Positions 1-6,067 of a stretch of DNA of 6,071 nucleotides are shown piece after piece; position 1 is the stretch's first letter, and each line of letters opens with the position of its first letter. The stretch lies in assembly GCA_035528235.1 (NCBI GenBank), contig DATKZB010000016.1:1-6071 (forward strand). Direction: 5' to 3'. Under the pieces are notes generated by a model. It saw only the letters and a list, made by a program, of their open reading frames with translations. It made no database searches and was not told the DNA's origin. Origin of the DNA: DATKZB01 sp035528235. Its GTDB lineage: Bacteria > Planctomycetota > Phycisphaerae > FEN-1346. A program made the translations under genes and the position numbers.

Positions 1-191
1 TCAGGTGGTGGCGACGGCCGGCCTTCCTCGAACACCTACCCTGTGCCTTCGGGCATGTATAGCAGACGGAAACCCGCACCCGTCTACTCCCTCGACCCGA
101 CCCCTTGACGTAGGGCCTCATAGCAGAATGACAGCCTTGGCCGGCGCCGCGGCAGAGAGAGGCGGGGGAACACGCGGCCCAGGAGCGGAGA
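1..191. other. Left-edge non-coding leader upstream of the fucosidase gene
   Basis: I see no supportable gene here. A frame open from base 1 ends in TGA at 106-108. Its third codon positions are less GC-rich than those of the three real genes, and it has no recognisable protein motif. A TTGACG at 105-110 resembles a -35 box but has no good -10 at normal spacing. The last ten bases carry the ribosome binding site of the fucosidase gene. The segment is most likely the 5' intergenic region or leader of the GH29 gene. Confidence 0.4.
181..190 (+). promoter_or_regulatory. Double purine-rich ribosome binding site of the GH29 gene
   Basis: The bases AGGAGCGGAG contain two Shine-Dalgarno-like cores, and two in-frame ATGs follow. 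AGGAG (181-185) sits 6 nt before ATG 192, and GGAG (187-190) sits 7 nt before ATG 198. The start could therefore be either ATG. The choice changes only two residues and does not affect the signal peptide. Confidence 0.65.
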
Positions 192-2192
192 ATGCCCATG
201 TTTCAGACAGTCGGTTGGCGACGGGCCGGCGGCGCGAGACTCGTCCGGGTCATCATCCCGGCGGCGCTGGCGCTTCTTCTCGTCTTGGCGCCGGGATGCT
301 CGGCGACCCGTCAAGGTGAACAACCCGAGGAGACCATGAAAACGATCGAGAAAGTCGTCGGCGAAGGGCCCTATCAGGCCACGTGGGAATCGCTGGAGAC
401 GTACACGGTGCCCGAGTGGTACCTGGATGCCAAGTTCGGCATCTTCATCCACTGGGGCGTCTACTCGGTACCGGCCTTCGGCAACGAGTGGTACCCGCGG
501 AACATGTATCAGCAGAAGTCGGACGAGTTCAAACACCACGTGGCCACGTGGGGCGCGCAGAGCGAGTTCGGGTACAAGGACTTCATTCCGCGGTTCAAGG
601 CCGAGAAGTACGACCCTGACCACTGGGCCGACCTGTTCAAGCGGGCCGGCGCCAAGTTCGTTGTGCCGGTGGCCGAGCACCACGACGGATTCGCCATGTA
701 CGACTGCGGGTACTCCGAGTGGTGCGCCGCCAAGATGGGCCCGAAGCGCGACCTCATCGGCGACCTGGCGTCCGCCGTCCGCCGGCAGGGCATGATCTTC
801 GGCCTCTCGTCGCACCGGGCTGAGCACTGGTGGTTCTTCGACGGCGGCACGACGTTCGACTCCGACGTCAAGGATTCCCGCTTCGCGGACCTGTACGGGC
901 CGGCCCAGCCCGAGAAGGACAACCCGCCCAACCAGGCGTTCCTCGACGACTGGCTGCTGCGCACGTGCGAACTGGTCGATAAGTACAAGCCGCAACTCGT
1001 CTGGTTCGACTGGTGGATCGAGCAGCCCGCCTTCAAGCCGTACCTCCAGAAGTTCGGCGCGTACTACTACAATCGCGGTGCCGAGTGGAAGCAGGGCGTG
1101 GCCGTCAATTACAAGAACAAGGCGTTCCCCGACAAGGCGGCCGTGCTGGACATCGAGCGCGGCCAACTGGCGGCCATCCGGCCGTTCTTCTGGCAGACCG
1201 ACACCTCGGTCTCGAAGAACTCGTGGGGTTACGTCCGCAACCAGGACTACAAAACCGCGGGGTCCATCGTGGGGGACCTCGTGGACATCGTCAGCAAGAA
1301 CGGGGCGCTGCTGCTGAACATCGGGCCGCGACCCGACGGCACCATCCCCGAGCCCGAGGTGAAGATGCTGCTGGAGATCGGCCGATGGCTGGCCGTCAAC
1401 GGCGAGGCCATCTACGCCACGCGCCCGTGGTGCGTGTATGGCGAGGGGCCCACCCGCGTCGGCGGCGGGTCGTTCACCGACACGAAACGCGCCGCCTTCA
1501 CGGGCCAGGACTTCCGCTTCACGGTGCGGGGCAACACGCTCTACGCCATCGGCATGGCGTGGCCCGAGGCGGGCGAGGTCACCGTCCGGTCCCTGGCGAA
1601 GGCGTCGGGCCTGGCCGGCGGCGACGTGACCGGCGTGAGCCTGCTGGGCCACGAGGGCAAAGTCGAGTGGTCGCGGACCGACGCGGGTCTCGTGGTCAAG
1701 ATGCCCGCCGCGAGGCCGTGCGAGCACGCCTTCGCGCTCAAGATTACGGGCCTCAAGATCGAGGGCTTCAAGCCCGACCTCGCGATACGCCCTGCGGCCG
1801 ACGGTTCGCTGACGCTGGAGGCCGAGGAGGCCCAACTGCACGGCACGAAGATCCAGGTCGAGACCCGCAAGGGCGCCTCCGACGTCGGTTTCTGGGACGA
1901 CGCCAAGGACTGGGTCTCGTGGACGGCCAAGTTTCCCGAGGCCGGGGCGTGGGAAGTGACCGCCCGCGTGGCCGCCGCCAAGGCCGAGACCGAGTTCGTC
2001 GTCGAGGTGGCCGGCCGCGAGGTCGTCGGCAAGGCGCCGAAGACGGCCTCGTGGGACGAGTTCCAGGAGGTCGCCATCGGCAAGATCGAAGTCGCCAAGC
2101 CGGGCAACTACGAGGTCAAGGTCCGCCCGCGCGACGCCGCCACGTGGCAGCCGATGAACCTGGCCTGGCTGAAACTCCAGAAGGCGAAGTAG
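192..2192 (+). CDS. Secreted or lipoprotein alpha-L-fucosidase, GH29, with C-terminal CBM-like domain
   Basis: The predicted function is hydrolysis of terminal alpha-L-fucose from glycans outside the cytoplasm by the retaining GH29 mechanism. Residues 16-35 form a hydrophobic export signal ending APG-Cys36, a degenerate lipobox that suggests a lipid-anchored protein. The catalytic barrel spans about residues 70-405 and shows GH29 signatures: KFGIFIHWG (81-89), HHDGF (163-167), LVWFDWW with the likely nucleophile Asp273, SWGY (344-347), and VSKNGALLLNIGP from 367. Glu322 in DIERG is my candidate acid/base; Gln335 occupies the spot after Trp where many relatives have Glu. Residues about 415-520 are the usual C-terminal beta domain. 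Residues about 535-665 (LEAEEAQLHG, DWVSWTAKFPEAGAWEVTARVA, MNLAWLKL) look like an extra sugar-binding or DUF5077-like beta-sandwich, making the protein (666 aa) longer than a minimal GH29. GH43 follows on the same strand 189 nt downstream. The family is near certain; the exact fucosyl linkage is unknown. Confidence 0.95.
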   Translation: MPMFQTVGWRRAGGARLVRVIIPAALALLLVLAPGCSATRQGEQPEETMKTIEKVVGEGPYQATWESLETYTVPEWYLDAKFGIFIHWGVYSVPAFGNEWYPRNMYQQKSDEFKHHVATWGAQSEFGYKDFIPRFKAEKYDPDHWADLFKRAGAKFVVPVAEHHDGFAMYDCGYSEWCAAKMGPKRDLIGDLASAVRRQGMIFGLSSHRAEHWWFFDGGTTFDSDVKDSRFADLYGPAQPEKDNPPNQAFLDDWLLRTCELVDKYKPQLVWFDWWIEQPAFKPYLQKFGAYYYNRGAEWKQGVAVNYKNKAFPDKAAVLDIERGQLAAIRPFFWQTDTSVSKNSWGYVRNQDYKTAGSIVGDLVDIVSKNGALLLNIGPRPDGTIPEPEVKMLLEIGRWLAVNGEAIYATRPWCVYGEGPTRVGGGSFTDTKRAAFTGQDFRFTVRGNTLYAIGMAWPEAGEVTVRSLAKASGLAGGDVTGVSLLGHEGKVEWSRTDAGLVVKMPAARPCEHAFALKITGLKIEGFKPDLAIRPAADGSLTLEAEEAQLHGTKIQVETRKGASDVGFWDDAKDWVSWTAKFPEAGAWEVTARVAAAKAETEFVVEVAGREVVGKAPKTASWDEFQEVAIGKIEVAKPGNYEVKVRPRDAATWQPMNLAWLKLQKAK

Positions 2193-2212
2193 GGCGGCGA
2201 TGCCGCTCCGGT

Positions 2213-2273
2213 CTTTTGCGCGGTGGTGCGGTTTCTTTTGCGCGGTGGGTGCGGTGTCTTTTGCGCGGTGGGT
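2213..2273 (+). repeat. Three tandem copies of a 22-23 nt TTTTGCGCGGTGGG unit
   Basis: Units start at 2213, 2235 and 2258, so the periods are 22 and 23. Each begins CTTTTGCGCGGT. Unit 1 continues GGTGCGG, one G shorter than unit 2 (GGGTGCGG). Unit 3 continues GGGT and then runs into the loop of the first hairpin. The third copy therefore doubles as the left arm of that hairpin. The repeats are nearly exact and lie outside the coding sequences, which suggests slippage or amplification of a mobile or structural repeat. Confidence 0.9.
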
Positions 2274-2290
2274 CCCCGCACCCACCGCGC
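2263..2290 (+). repeat. Perfect hairpin, copy 1 of a REP-like palindrome
   Basis: The arm GCGCGGTGGGT (2263-2273) is the exact reverse complement of ACCCACCGCGC (2280-2290), with a 6-nt loop CCCCGC. It is preceded by TTTT and not followed by a T-run, so it is not a standard Rho-independent terminator. It is the partner of the hairpin at 2312-2339. Confidence 0.9.
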
Positions 2291-2311
2291 CAACGCGCAA
2301 TCGGACATCAA

Positions 2312-2339
2312 GCGCGGCGGGTACGGGGACCCGCCGCGC
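2312..2339 (-). repeat. Perfect hairpin, inverted copy 2 of the REP-like palindrome
   Basis: The arm GCGCGGCGGGT (2312-2322) pairs exactly with ACCCGCCGCGC (2329-2339) around the 6-nt loop ACGGGG. Read on the minus strand the loop is CCCCGT, so this element is an inverted copy of the hairpin at 2263-2290, identical at 25 of 28 positions. Two of the three differences are the paired stem positions (T-A in copy 1, C-G in copy 2), a compensated change. A 21-nt spacer separates the copies. Confidence 0.9.
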
Positions 2340-2369
2340 GACAAGGTTTGCACAATCAGGCGAACCCGC

Positions 2370-2375
2370 GAGAGA
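2370..2375 (+). promoter_or_regulatory. Weak ribosome binding site of the GH43 gene
   Basis: GAGAGA lies 6 nt before ATG 2382. It is an imperfect Shine-Dalgarno, but the spacing is right, and the next codons begin a typical Lys/Arg-rich signal peptide. Together these fix the start at 2382 rather than at the upstream GTG 2223. Confidence 0.5.
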
Positions 2376-2381
2376 CCAACC

Positions 2382-3350
2382 ATGAAAGCCAGGCCGCGCC
2401 GCGCCGCAACGTATCCGCTCGCCGTCCTCGCCATCCTCGTGCTGGGTGCGACGGTTCTGACGCCGCGGGCGCCGGGAGGCCAAGCCGTGGAGCCAACGTA
2501 TCGCAACCCAATTATCGAGGGGAACCTGGCCGACCCGGCCGTCATCCGGCACGAGGGCGTCTATTACCTCTATGCCACGGGCGAGGTCGATGGCGACAAC
2601 GGCACCCGCGTGTACACGTCCACGGACCTCGTGACCTGGAAGCGCGGGCCGGTCGTGTTCCGCCCCGGGCGGCCGCACGTCTGGGCGCCCGACGTGTGGC
2701 GCGACCCGGCCTCGGGCCGGTTCTACCTCTACTACACGGTCAGCCAGACGGTGGGCGTGGCGGAGGCCGACGGCCCGCTCGGCCCGTTCACGATCCGCCG
2801 CCAACTGTTCGACCACGCCATCGACGCCCACCTGTTCCGCGACGACGACGGGCGGCTGTACCTGTACGTGGTCCAACTGCCGGGTTTCCGGATTACGGTC
2901 CAGCCGATGGCCGGCCCGACCGAGCCGCGCGGCGAGCCCAAGGAGATTCTCAGGCCGGAGTCGGACTGGGAGAAACGCGCCGGCCACGTGACCGAGGGCC
3001 CCTGGATGATCAAGCACCGGGGCCGCTACTACCTTATCTACAGCGGTTCCGGCGCCGACACGCCCGACTACGCCGTCGGCTATGCCACGTCCGAGAGCCC
3101 CCTGGGTCCCTTCACGCGGGCGCCGCACAACCCCATCGTACATCGGTCGGAAGGCGTGTTCGGCCCGGGCCACGGCTGCGCGGTGCAGGACGGCGCCGGC
3201 CGCTGGTGGCACGTGTATCACCAGAAGCGGACCGACCGCAAGGAGTGGGATCGCTTCATCTGCCTCGACCCGCTGGAGTTCGACGCGTCCGGCCGCCTTC
3301 ACAGTCGCGCCACCCGCGGCACGCCCCAGCGCGCGCCGGCGGGGCGTTGA
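2382..3350 (+). CDS. Secreted glycoside hydrolase family 43 (arabinofuranosidase/xylosidase-like)
   Basis: This is an inverting GH43 five-bladed propeller enzyme, expected to release arabinose or xylose units from polysaccharide side chains outside the cytoplasm. The 322-residue product opens with a signal peptide: a basic n-region MKARPRR, a hydrophobic core at about 13-26, and likely cleavage near residue 34. The mature part begins PTYRNPIIEGNLADP. The three expected acidic residues are visible: Asp51 in NLADPAV (general base), Asp148 in IDAHLF (pKa modulator) and Glu205 in VTEGPW (general acid). His264 in GPGHG matches the conserved propeller His, and WAPDVW and YLYYT are further GH43 hallmarks. 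It is a single-domain protein with no appended binding module. ATG 2382 is chosen because a signal peptide follows and the upstream extension lies in repeats. It sits downstream of a fucosidase, which suggests a shared glycan substrate. GH43 specificities are mixed, so the sugar released is not decided. Confidence 0.93.
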   Translation: MKARPRRAATYPLAVLAILVLGATVLTPRAPGGQAVEPTYRNPIIEGNLADPAVIRHEGVYYLYATGEVDGDNGTRVYTSTDLVTWKRGPVVFRPGRPHVWAPDVWRDPASGRFYLYYTVSQTVGVAEADGPLGPFTIRRQLFDHAIDAHLFRDDDGRLYLYVVQLPGFRITVQPMAGPTEPRGEPKEILRPESDWEKRAGHVTEGPWMIKHRGRYYLIYSGSGADTPDYAVGYATSESPLGPFTRAPHNPIVHRSEGVFGPGHGCAVQDGAGRWWHVYHQKRTDRKEWDRFICLDPLEFDASGRLHSRATRGTPQRAPAGR

Positions 3351-3368
3351 CGGGGCGTGAGGCCGTCA
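3321..3368. terminator. Possible hairpins at the convergent gene junction
   Basis: ACGCCCC (3321-3327) pairs with GGGGCGT (3341-3347) at the very end of the GH43 gene. TGACGG (3348-3353) pairs with CCGTCA (3363-3368) around a 9-nt loop. The second repeat contains the TGA stop of the GH43 gene in one arm and the TGA stop of the opposing gene in the other. A bidirectional terminator is possible, but there is no T-run on either side and in such GC-rich DNA short stems are common. Confidence 0.3.
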
Positions 3369-6011
3369 GTTCCCCTGCGCGGCGGCCTGCCGGGCCTCGG
3401 GCGCGGCGGGTTGCTTCAGGCGGTCTGCGCGGACCTGGCGGACCCAGCAGCAGCCGCAACTGCACCCCTGTTTGCCGTCGCTGCCGCACGTGCCGGCGAT
3501 GTCGTGGCGGGAGGGCGGCCGGATGCAGGCCTCCACCAGTTGACGTGTCTTCTGGTAGTCGGGGTCGTCGGCGCCCGCCCATCCGTTGGCCACCTGTCCC
3601 CATCCGCCGGCCTTCGCGGCCAGGGGAGCCATGAGGATGCGGCTCTCGGCGGGCAGGGCGGTGTTGACGAGTGCCGGGAACGGCTGCCCGGCCAGTTCCT
3701 GGCCGAATCGCTTGGTGATGTGCTCGCGCAGGGCCTTCTCGCCGTCGGCCGAGGGGCGGGTGCGCTCGATGCGGTTGAACGAGTAGTCGCCGTAGAACTG
3801 GGCGTTCAGGTCCAGCCAGTCGACGATCCGCTGAAAACTGTCGCGGTCGAGGTTGACGCGCGGCTTGCCCTCCTTGTCAAGATGCCCGGCCAGGAGCATC
3901 GGCGTCAGTTTGCCGGCGTGGGCGAAGTAATCTTTCGGCACGCTGAAGTTGGTCTCCTGGTTCCGCTGGGCGATCTTGACCATGCCGCCGCGCCGCATGA
4001 TAGATTCGTACGACGCCGTGAAGTCCATGCGGCCCTTACCGTCGGGCTTGTCGAACGTGCCGAGCAGGTTGACGCCCGCCTCGGTCTTCCCGAGGCCGTG
4101 GCAGCGGATGCAATGGCGGTCGAGGACGGGCTGAACGGTCCGGACGAAACTGAATCCCCCGTCGTATCGCGGCCCGGCGGGCGGCTCGAGTTTCCGGAAC
4201 GCGACGTGGGCCGGCCGCGCTACGACCGGCGGCGTCGAGTGCCGCGCCTCGTGGCAGCCCACGCACCCGGCCTTCTCGCCCGGGCCCAGGTACACCAGGC
4301 TCCGCATCGTCATCACGGCCATGCCGCTGGAGTCAAGGAGTTGGAACTGGAGCGGCGTGCCGGCCGGTGCCTCGAAGGCCACCGACCCGTCCTCGGCCAC
4401 CGGCACCGTGCCCAGGATCCGCTTGACGATCTCATTGTTGACGTGGCTGAGGATGGGCTTGGCCCGTGTGGGCTGGCTGATAATCTCGGAGACGCGCAGC
4501 CGCTTGATGCTGCCCCGCTCGATGGGTTGCGTGCTCTGGTACACGTCCTGGACGACGTAGCGGCCGGTCTTTTCGCCCTCGGTCACCGAGGGCGGCAGGC
4601 GCGGCGGCTCGGGGCGGGGACGCAGCGGCATGGGCGCGAAGCACGAGGTCTCGGCATCGGCGTAGATGAGTTCGCGGCCGCCGAGGGTGTCAATCAAGTA
4701 GATAGCGTACTTGTCCCCGTGCGGATACGCCACCAGGAACAATTCCTCGCTCAGCGGCCAGGGCGTGGCGCAGCGGCCGCCCTTGCGATACTCCGGTAGC
4801 GGCTGGGGGGCGTTCGCGGTGCCCTTGGGGGGGCCGCGCTCCGGCCAGCCGATCTCCGGTGTCACGCCCAGCAGCGGTTCGCCGCCGTCCTGGCCGGCGA
4901 GGGTGTCGATGACGAGGATCGAACCCGCCGTGTACCCGTGATGGTCGGTCGCCGTGGCCACGACCTTGTGCGATCCGGGTATGGCCGCGGCCTCGGCGAT
5001 CATGCACGGGCCGACCGAGTAGTTGCCGTAGTAGTGTTCCACGGCGGCGCCGTCGGGCCGGGTTACCCAGAGGCTCTGGAAGTTGGTGTCGTGGCGGTTC
5101 ACGTAATCCCAACGGGTGTAAACGATGCGGCCGTCGGGCAGCACGCCGGGGTCCCACTCGTTGGCCTCGTTGAACGAGATCTGGCGGATGTTCGAGCCGT
5201 CGGCCTCGGCCCGGTACAGGACGTACGACGGGACGTACCGGTCGCCGTGGCATCGGCCGTACTGCTGGCTCCGCGTCGAGATGAACGCGATGCCCCCGCC
5301 CGGCAGGTAACACGGGTCGTAATCCTCGATGAGCACGGTCTCGCGGCCCATGGCGCCGACGAAGGTGTCCTTGGCGGTGCCGGTTACCTGGCGGACTTCG
5401 CTACCGTCGGTGGCCGCCTCGTAGATGAAGAAGGCCCGGTCCCGGCCATCCTTGGTCGCCGAGTGGTCGCAGAAGGCGAAGAGGACGTGCCGGGCGTCGA
5501 ACGAGAGGTCCGGGTGATGCACCGTGCCCTTGGGCAGTTTGCCTTCGAGCAGCAACCTGGCCTTGGGGTCGGTCTTCCACGAGTCCAGCACGGCCAGCCC
5601 CGGCCCGGGGCGGCTGTGGCGGCCCAGGTACTGGTCGCACATGTGGCCGGGGATCTCGCTGGTCCGCTTGTTGATGAGCATCCGGTCGAAATCGAGCGCC
5701 GGGTGCGCGAGGACAATCTCGCGCCGCAGGGCCCGGCCCTTGGCATAGAACGCCTTCCGATGCGCGTCGTCGAAGGAGCGGGCCTGGGCGAACTCCGTGT
5801 CGAGCGCTGCGGCCTGCTTGGCGAGTTCCGGCCGGGGCGCGGCACGCTCGACCAGGGCGAGCGTGGCCCGCGTCAACTCCATGAGGCGCTCGATGTCGCC
5901 GCTGGAGGGCGTCCTGTCGGCGTCCGCCGCCAACACGCCGCGCGCCGCCACCAGACCGACGGCCAGCCCGGCCACGAGAAACCACGTGCGCGACGTCGTG
6001 TGACGGTCCAC
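3366..6011 (-). CDS. Exported HzsA-like dihaem cytochrome c with beta-propeller
   Basis: The protein resembles the alpha subunit of hydrazine synthase in layout, but its substrate is unknown. It has 881 residues: a signal peptide (1-28, likely cleavage VLA-AD), then TolB/PD40-like propeller strands (HPDLSFD near 168, PGGGIAFISTRS, GRCHGDRY with Cys254-His255, GSNIRQISFNEANEWDPGVLPDGRIVYTRWD). A middle domain at about 480-590 has the HZS-alpha-type run VKRILGTVPVAEDGS and the first haem c site CVGCH (583-587). The second site CIRCHG (634-639) lies in a cytochrome-c-like segment. A Cys-rich tail (Cys842, 850, 852, 854, 855) closes it. Both CxxCH sites and the signal peptide place it in the periplasm or outside. 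GTG 6011 is preferred over TTG 6041 because AAGGAG lies 7 nt before it. It converges on GH43 with a 15-bp gap, so it is a separate unit. No hydrazine synthase beta/gamma gene is in the window, so a role in anammox should not be assumed. Confidence 0.88.
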   Translation of the reverse strand: MDRHTTSRTWFLVAGLAVGLVAARGVLAADADRTPSSGDIERLMELTRATLALVERAAPRPELAKQAAALDTEFAQARSFDDAHRKAFYAKGRALRREIVLAHPALDFDRMLINKRTSEIPGHMCDQYLGRHSRPGPGLAVLDSWKTDPKARLLLEGKLPKGTVHHPDLSFDARHVLFAFCDHSATKDGRDRAFFIYEAATDGSEVRQVTGTAKDTFVGAMGRETVLIEDYDPCYLPGGGIAFISTRSQQYGRCHGDRYVPSYVLYRAEADGSNIRQISFNEANEWDPGVLPDGRIVYTRWDYVNRHDTNFQSLWVTRPDGAAVEHYYGNYSVGPCMIAEAAAIPGSHKVVATATDHHGYTAGSILVIDTLAGQDGGEPLLGVTPEIGWPERGPPKGTANAPQPLPEYRKGGRCATPWPLSEELFLVAYPHGDKYAIYLIDTLGGRELIYADAETSCFAPMPLRPRPEPPRLPPSVTEGEKTGRYVVQDVYQSTQPIERGSIKRLRVSEIISQPTRAKPILSHVNNEIVKRILGTVPVAEDGSVAFEAPAGTPLQFQLLDSSGMAVMTMRSLVYLGPGEKAGCVGCHEARHSTPPVVARPAHVAFRKLEPPAGPRYDGGFSFVRTVQPVLDRHCIRCHGLGKTEAGVNLLGTFDKPDGKGRMDFTASYESIMRRGGMVKIAQRNQETNFSVPKDYFAHAGKLTPMLLAGHLDKEGKPRVNLDRDSFQRIVDWLDLNAQFYGDYSFNRIERTRPSADGEKALREHITKRFGQELAGQPFPALVNTALPAESRILMAPLAAKAGGWGQVANGWAGADDPDYQKTRQLVEACIRPPSRHDIAGTCGSDGKQGCSCGCCWVRQVRADRLKQPAAPEARQAAAQGN

Positions 6012-6018
6012 TGGATGT

Positions 6019-6024
6019 CTCCTT
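6019..6024 (-). promoter_or_regulatory. Strong ribosome binding site deciding the GTG start of the HzsA-like gene
   Basis: On the minus strand AAGGAG lies 7 nt before GTG 6011. The longer reading from TTG 6041 would place this site inside the gene and add ten polar and basic residues before the signal peptide. The GTG start gives a compact signal peptide beginning (V/M)DRHTTSRTWFLVAGL. Confidence 0.8.
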
Positions 6025-6042
6025 CGCGGCACGTCCGCCAAA

Positions 6043-6067
6043 CGCGGCCCGCAGTCGGTGGGCCGCG
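6043..6067 (-). promoter_or_regulatory. Hairpin in the leader of the HzsA-like gene
   Basis: CGCGGCCC (6043-6050) is the exact reverse complement of GGGCCGCG (6060-6067), with a 9-nt loop between them. It lies 18 nt upstream of the ribosome binding site. It could be a leader structure or an operator-like palindrome, but an 8-bp GC stem is not rare in DNA of this composition. The window ends four bases beyond it, so the promoter is not visible. Confidence 0.35.

Larger units (their letters stand above)
2193..2381. other. Structured intergenic region between GH29 and GH43 genes
   Basis: This gap carries three tandem repeats, two hairpins that are inverted copies of each other, and the GH43 ribosome binding site. 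A run of open frame from 2223 continues into the GH43 gene. It would encode Arg/Gly/Cys-rich sequence in front of a normal signal peptide and lies inside the repeats, so I treat it as non-coding. Neither hairpin is followed by a T-run on either strand, so this does not look like an intrinsic terminator. Whether the two genes share a transcript cannot be decided from the sequence. Confidence 0.75.

Noticed and set aside
1..108. Possible tail of an upstream gene in frame 1, ending in TGA at 106-108
   Set aside because: Thirty-five codons with weaker third-position GC than the real genes and no motif. It cannot be told from chance without upstream sequence.
105..129. TTGACG with CAGAAT as a sigma-70 type promoter for the fucosidase
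   Set aside because: The spacing is 13 nt, too short for a normal promoter, and the -10 is poor.
2263..2339. Intrinsic terminator after the fucosidase gene
   Set aside because: The stems are strong, but no T-run follows either hairpin on either strand; TTTT precedes the first one instead.
2213..2339. CRISPR array
   Set aside because: The units are 22-23 nt apart with almost no spacer between them, and there are no cas genes.
84..3302. A 1072-codon open frame on the minus strand covering both hydrolase genes
   Set aside because: It is a shadow of GC-rich codon use on the opposite strand. It crosses the repeats and two well-supported genes, and its translation is low-complexity Arg/Val/Leu/Gly-rich with no family motif.
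1013..3634. An 873-codon plus-strand frame overlapping GH29, GH43 and the HzsA-like gene
   Set aside because: It is Arg/Gly-rich, out of frame with two clear enzymes, and runs through the intergenic hairpins.
3357..4799. A 480-codon plus-strand frame opposite the HzsA-like gene
   Set aside because: It is antisense to a gene with two haem motifs and conserved domains. The translation is low-complexity and shows no recognisable domain.
5241..5258. A third haem site at GRCHGD in the HzsA-like protein
   Set aside because: There is only one Cys before the His, so it is not CxxCH. It may be a metal ligand instead.
3366..6011. Evidence for anammox metabolism
   Set aside because: Only an alpha-like protein is present, with a changed residue near the first haem and no beta/gamma subunits. 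Such proteins are known outside anammox bacteria.
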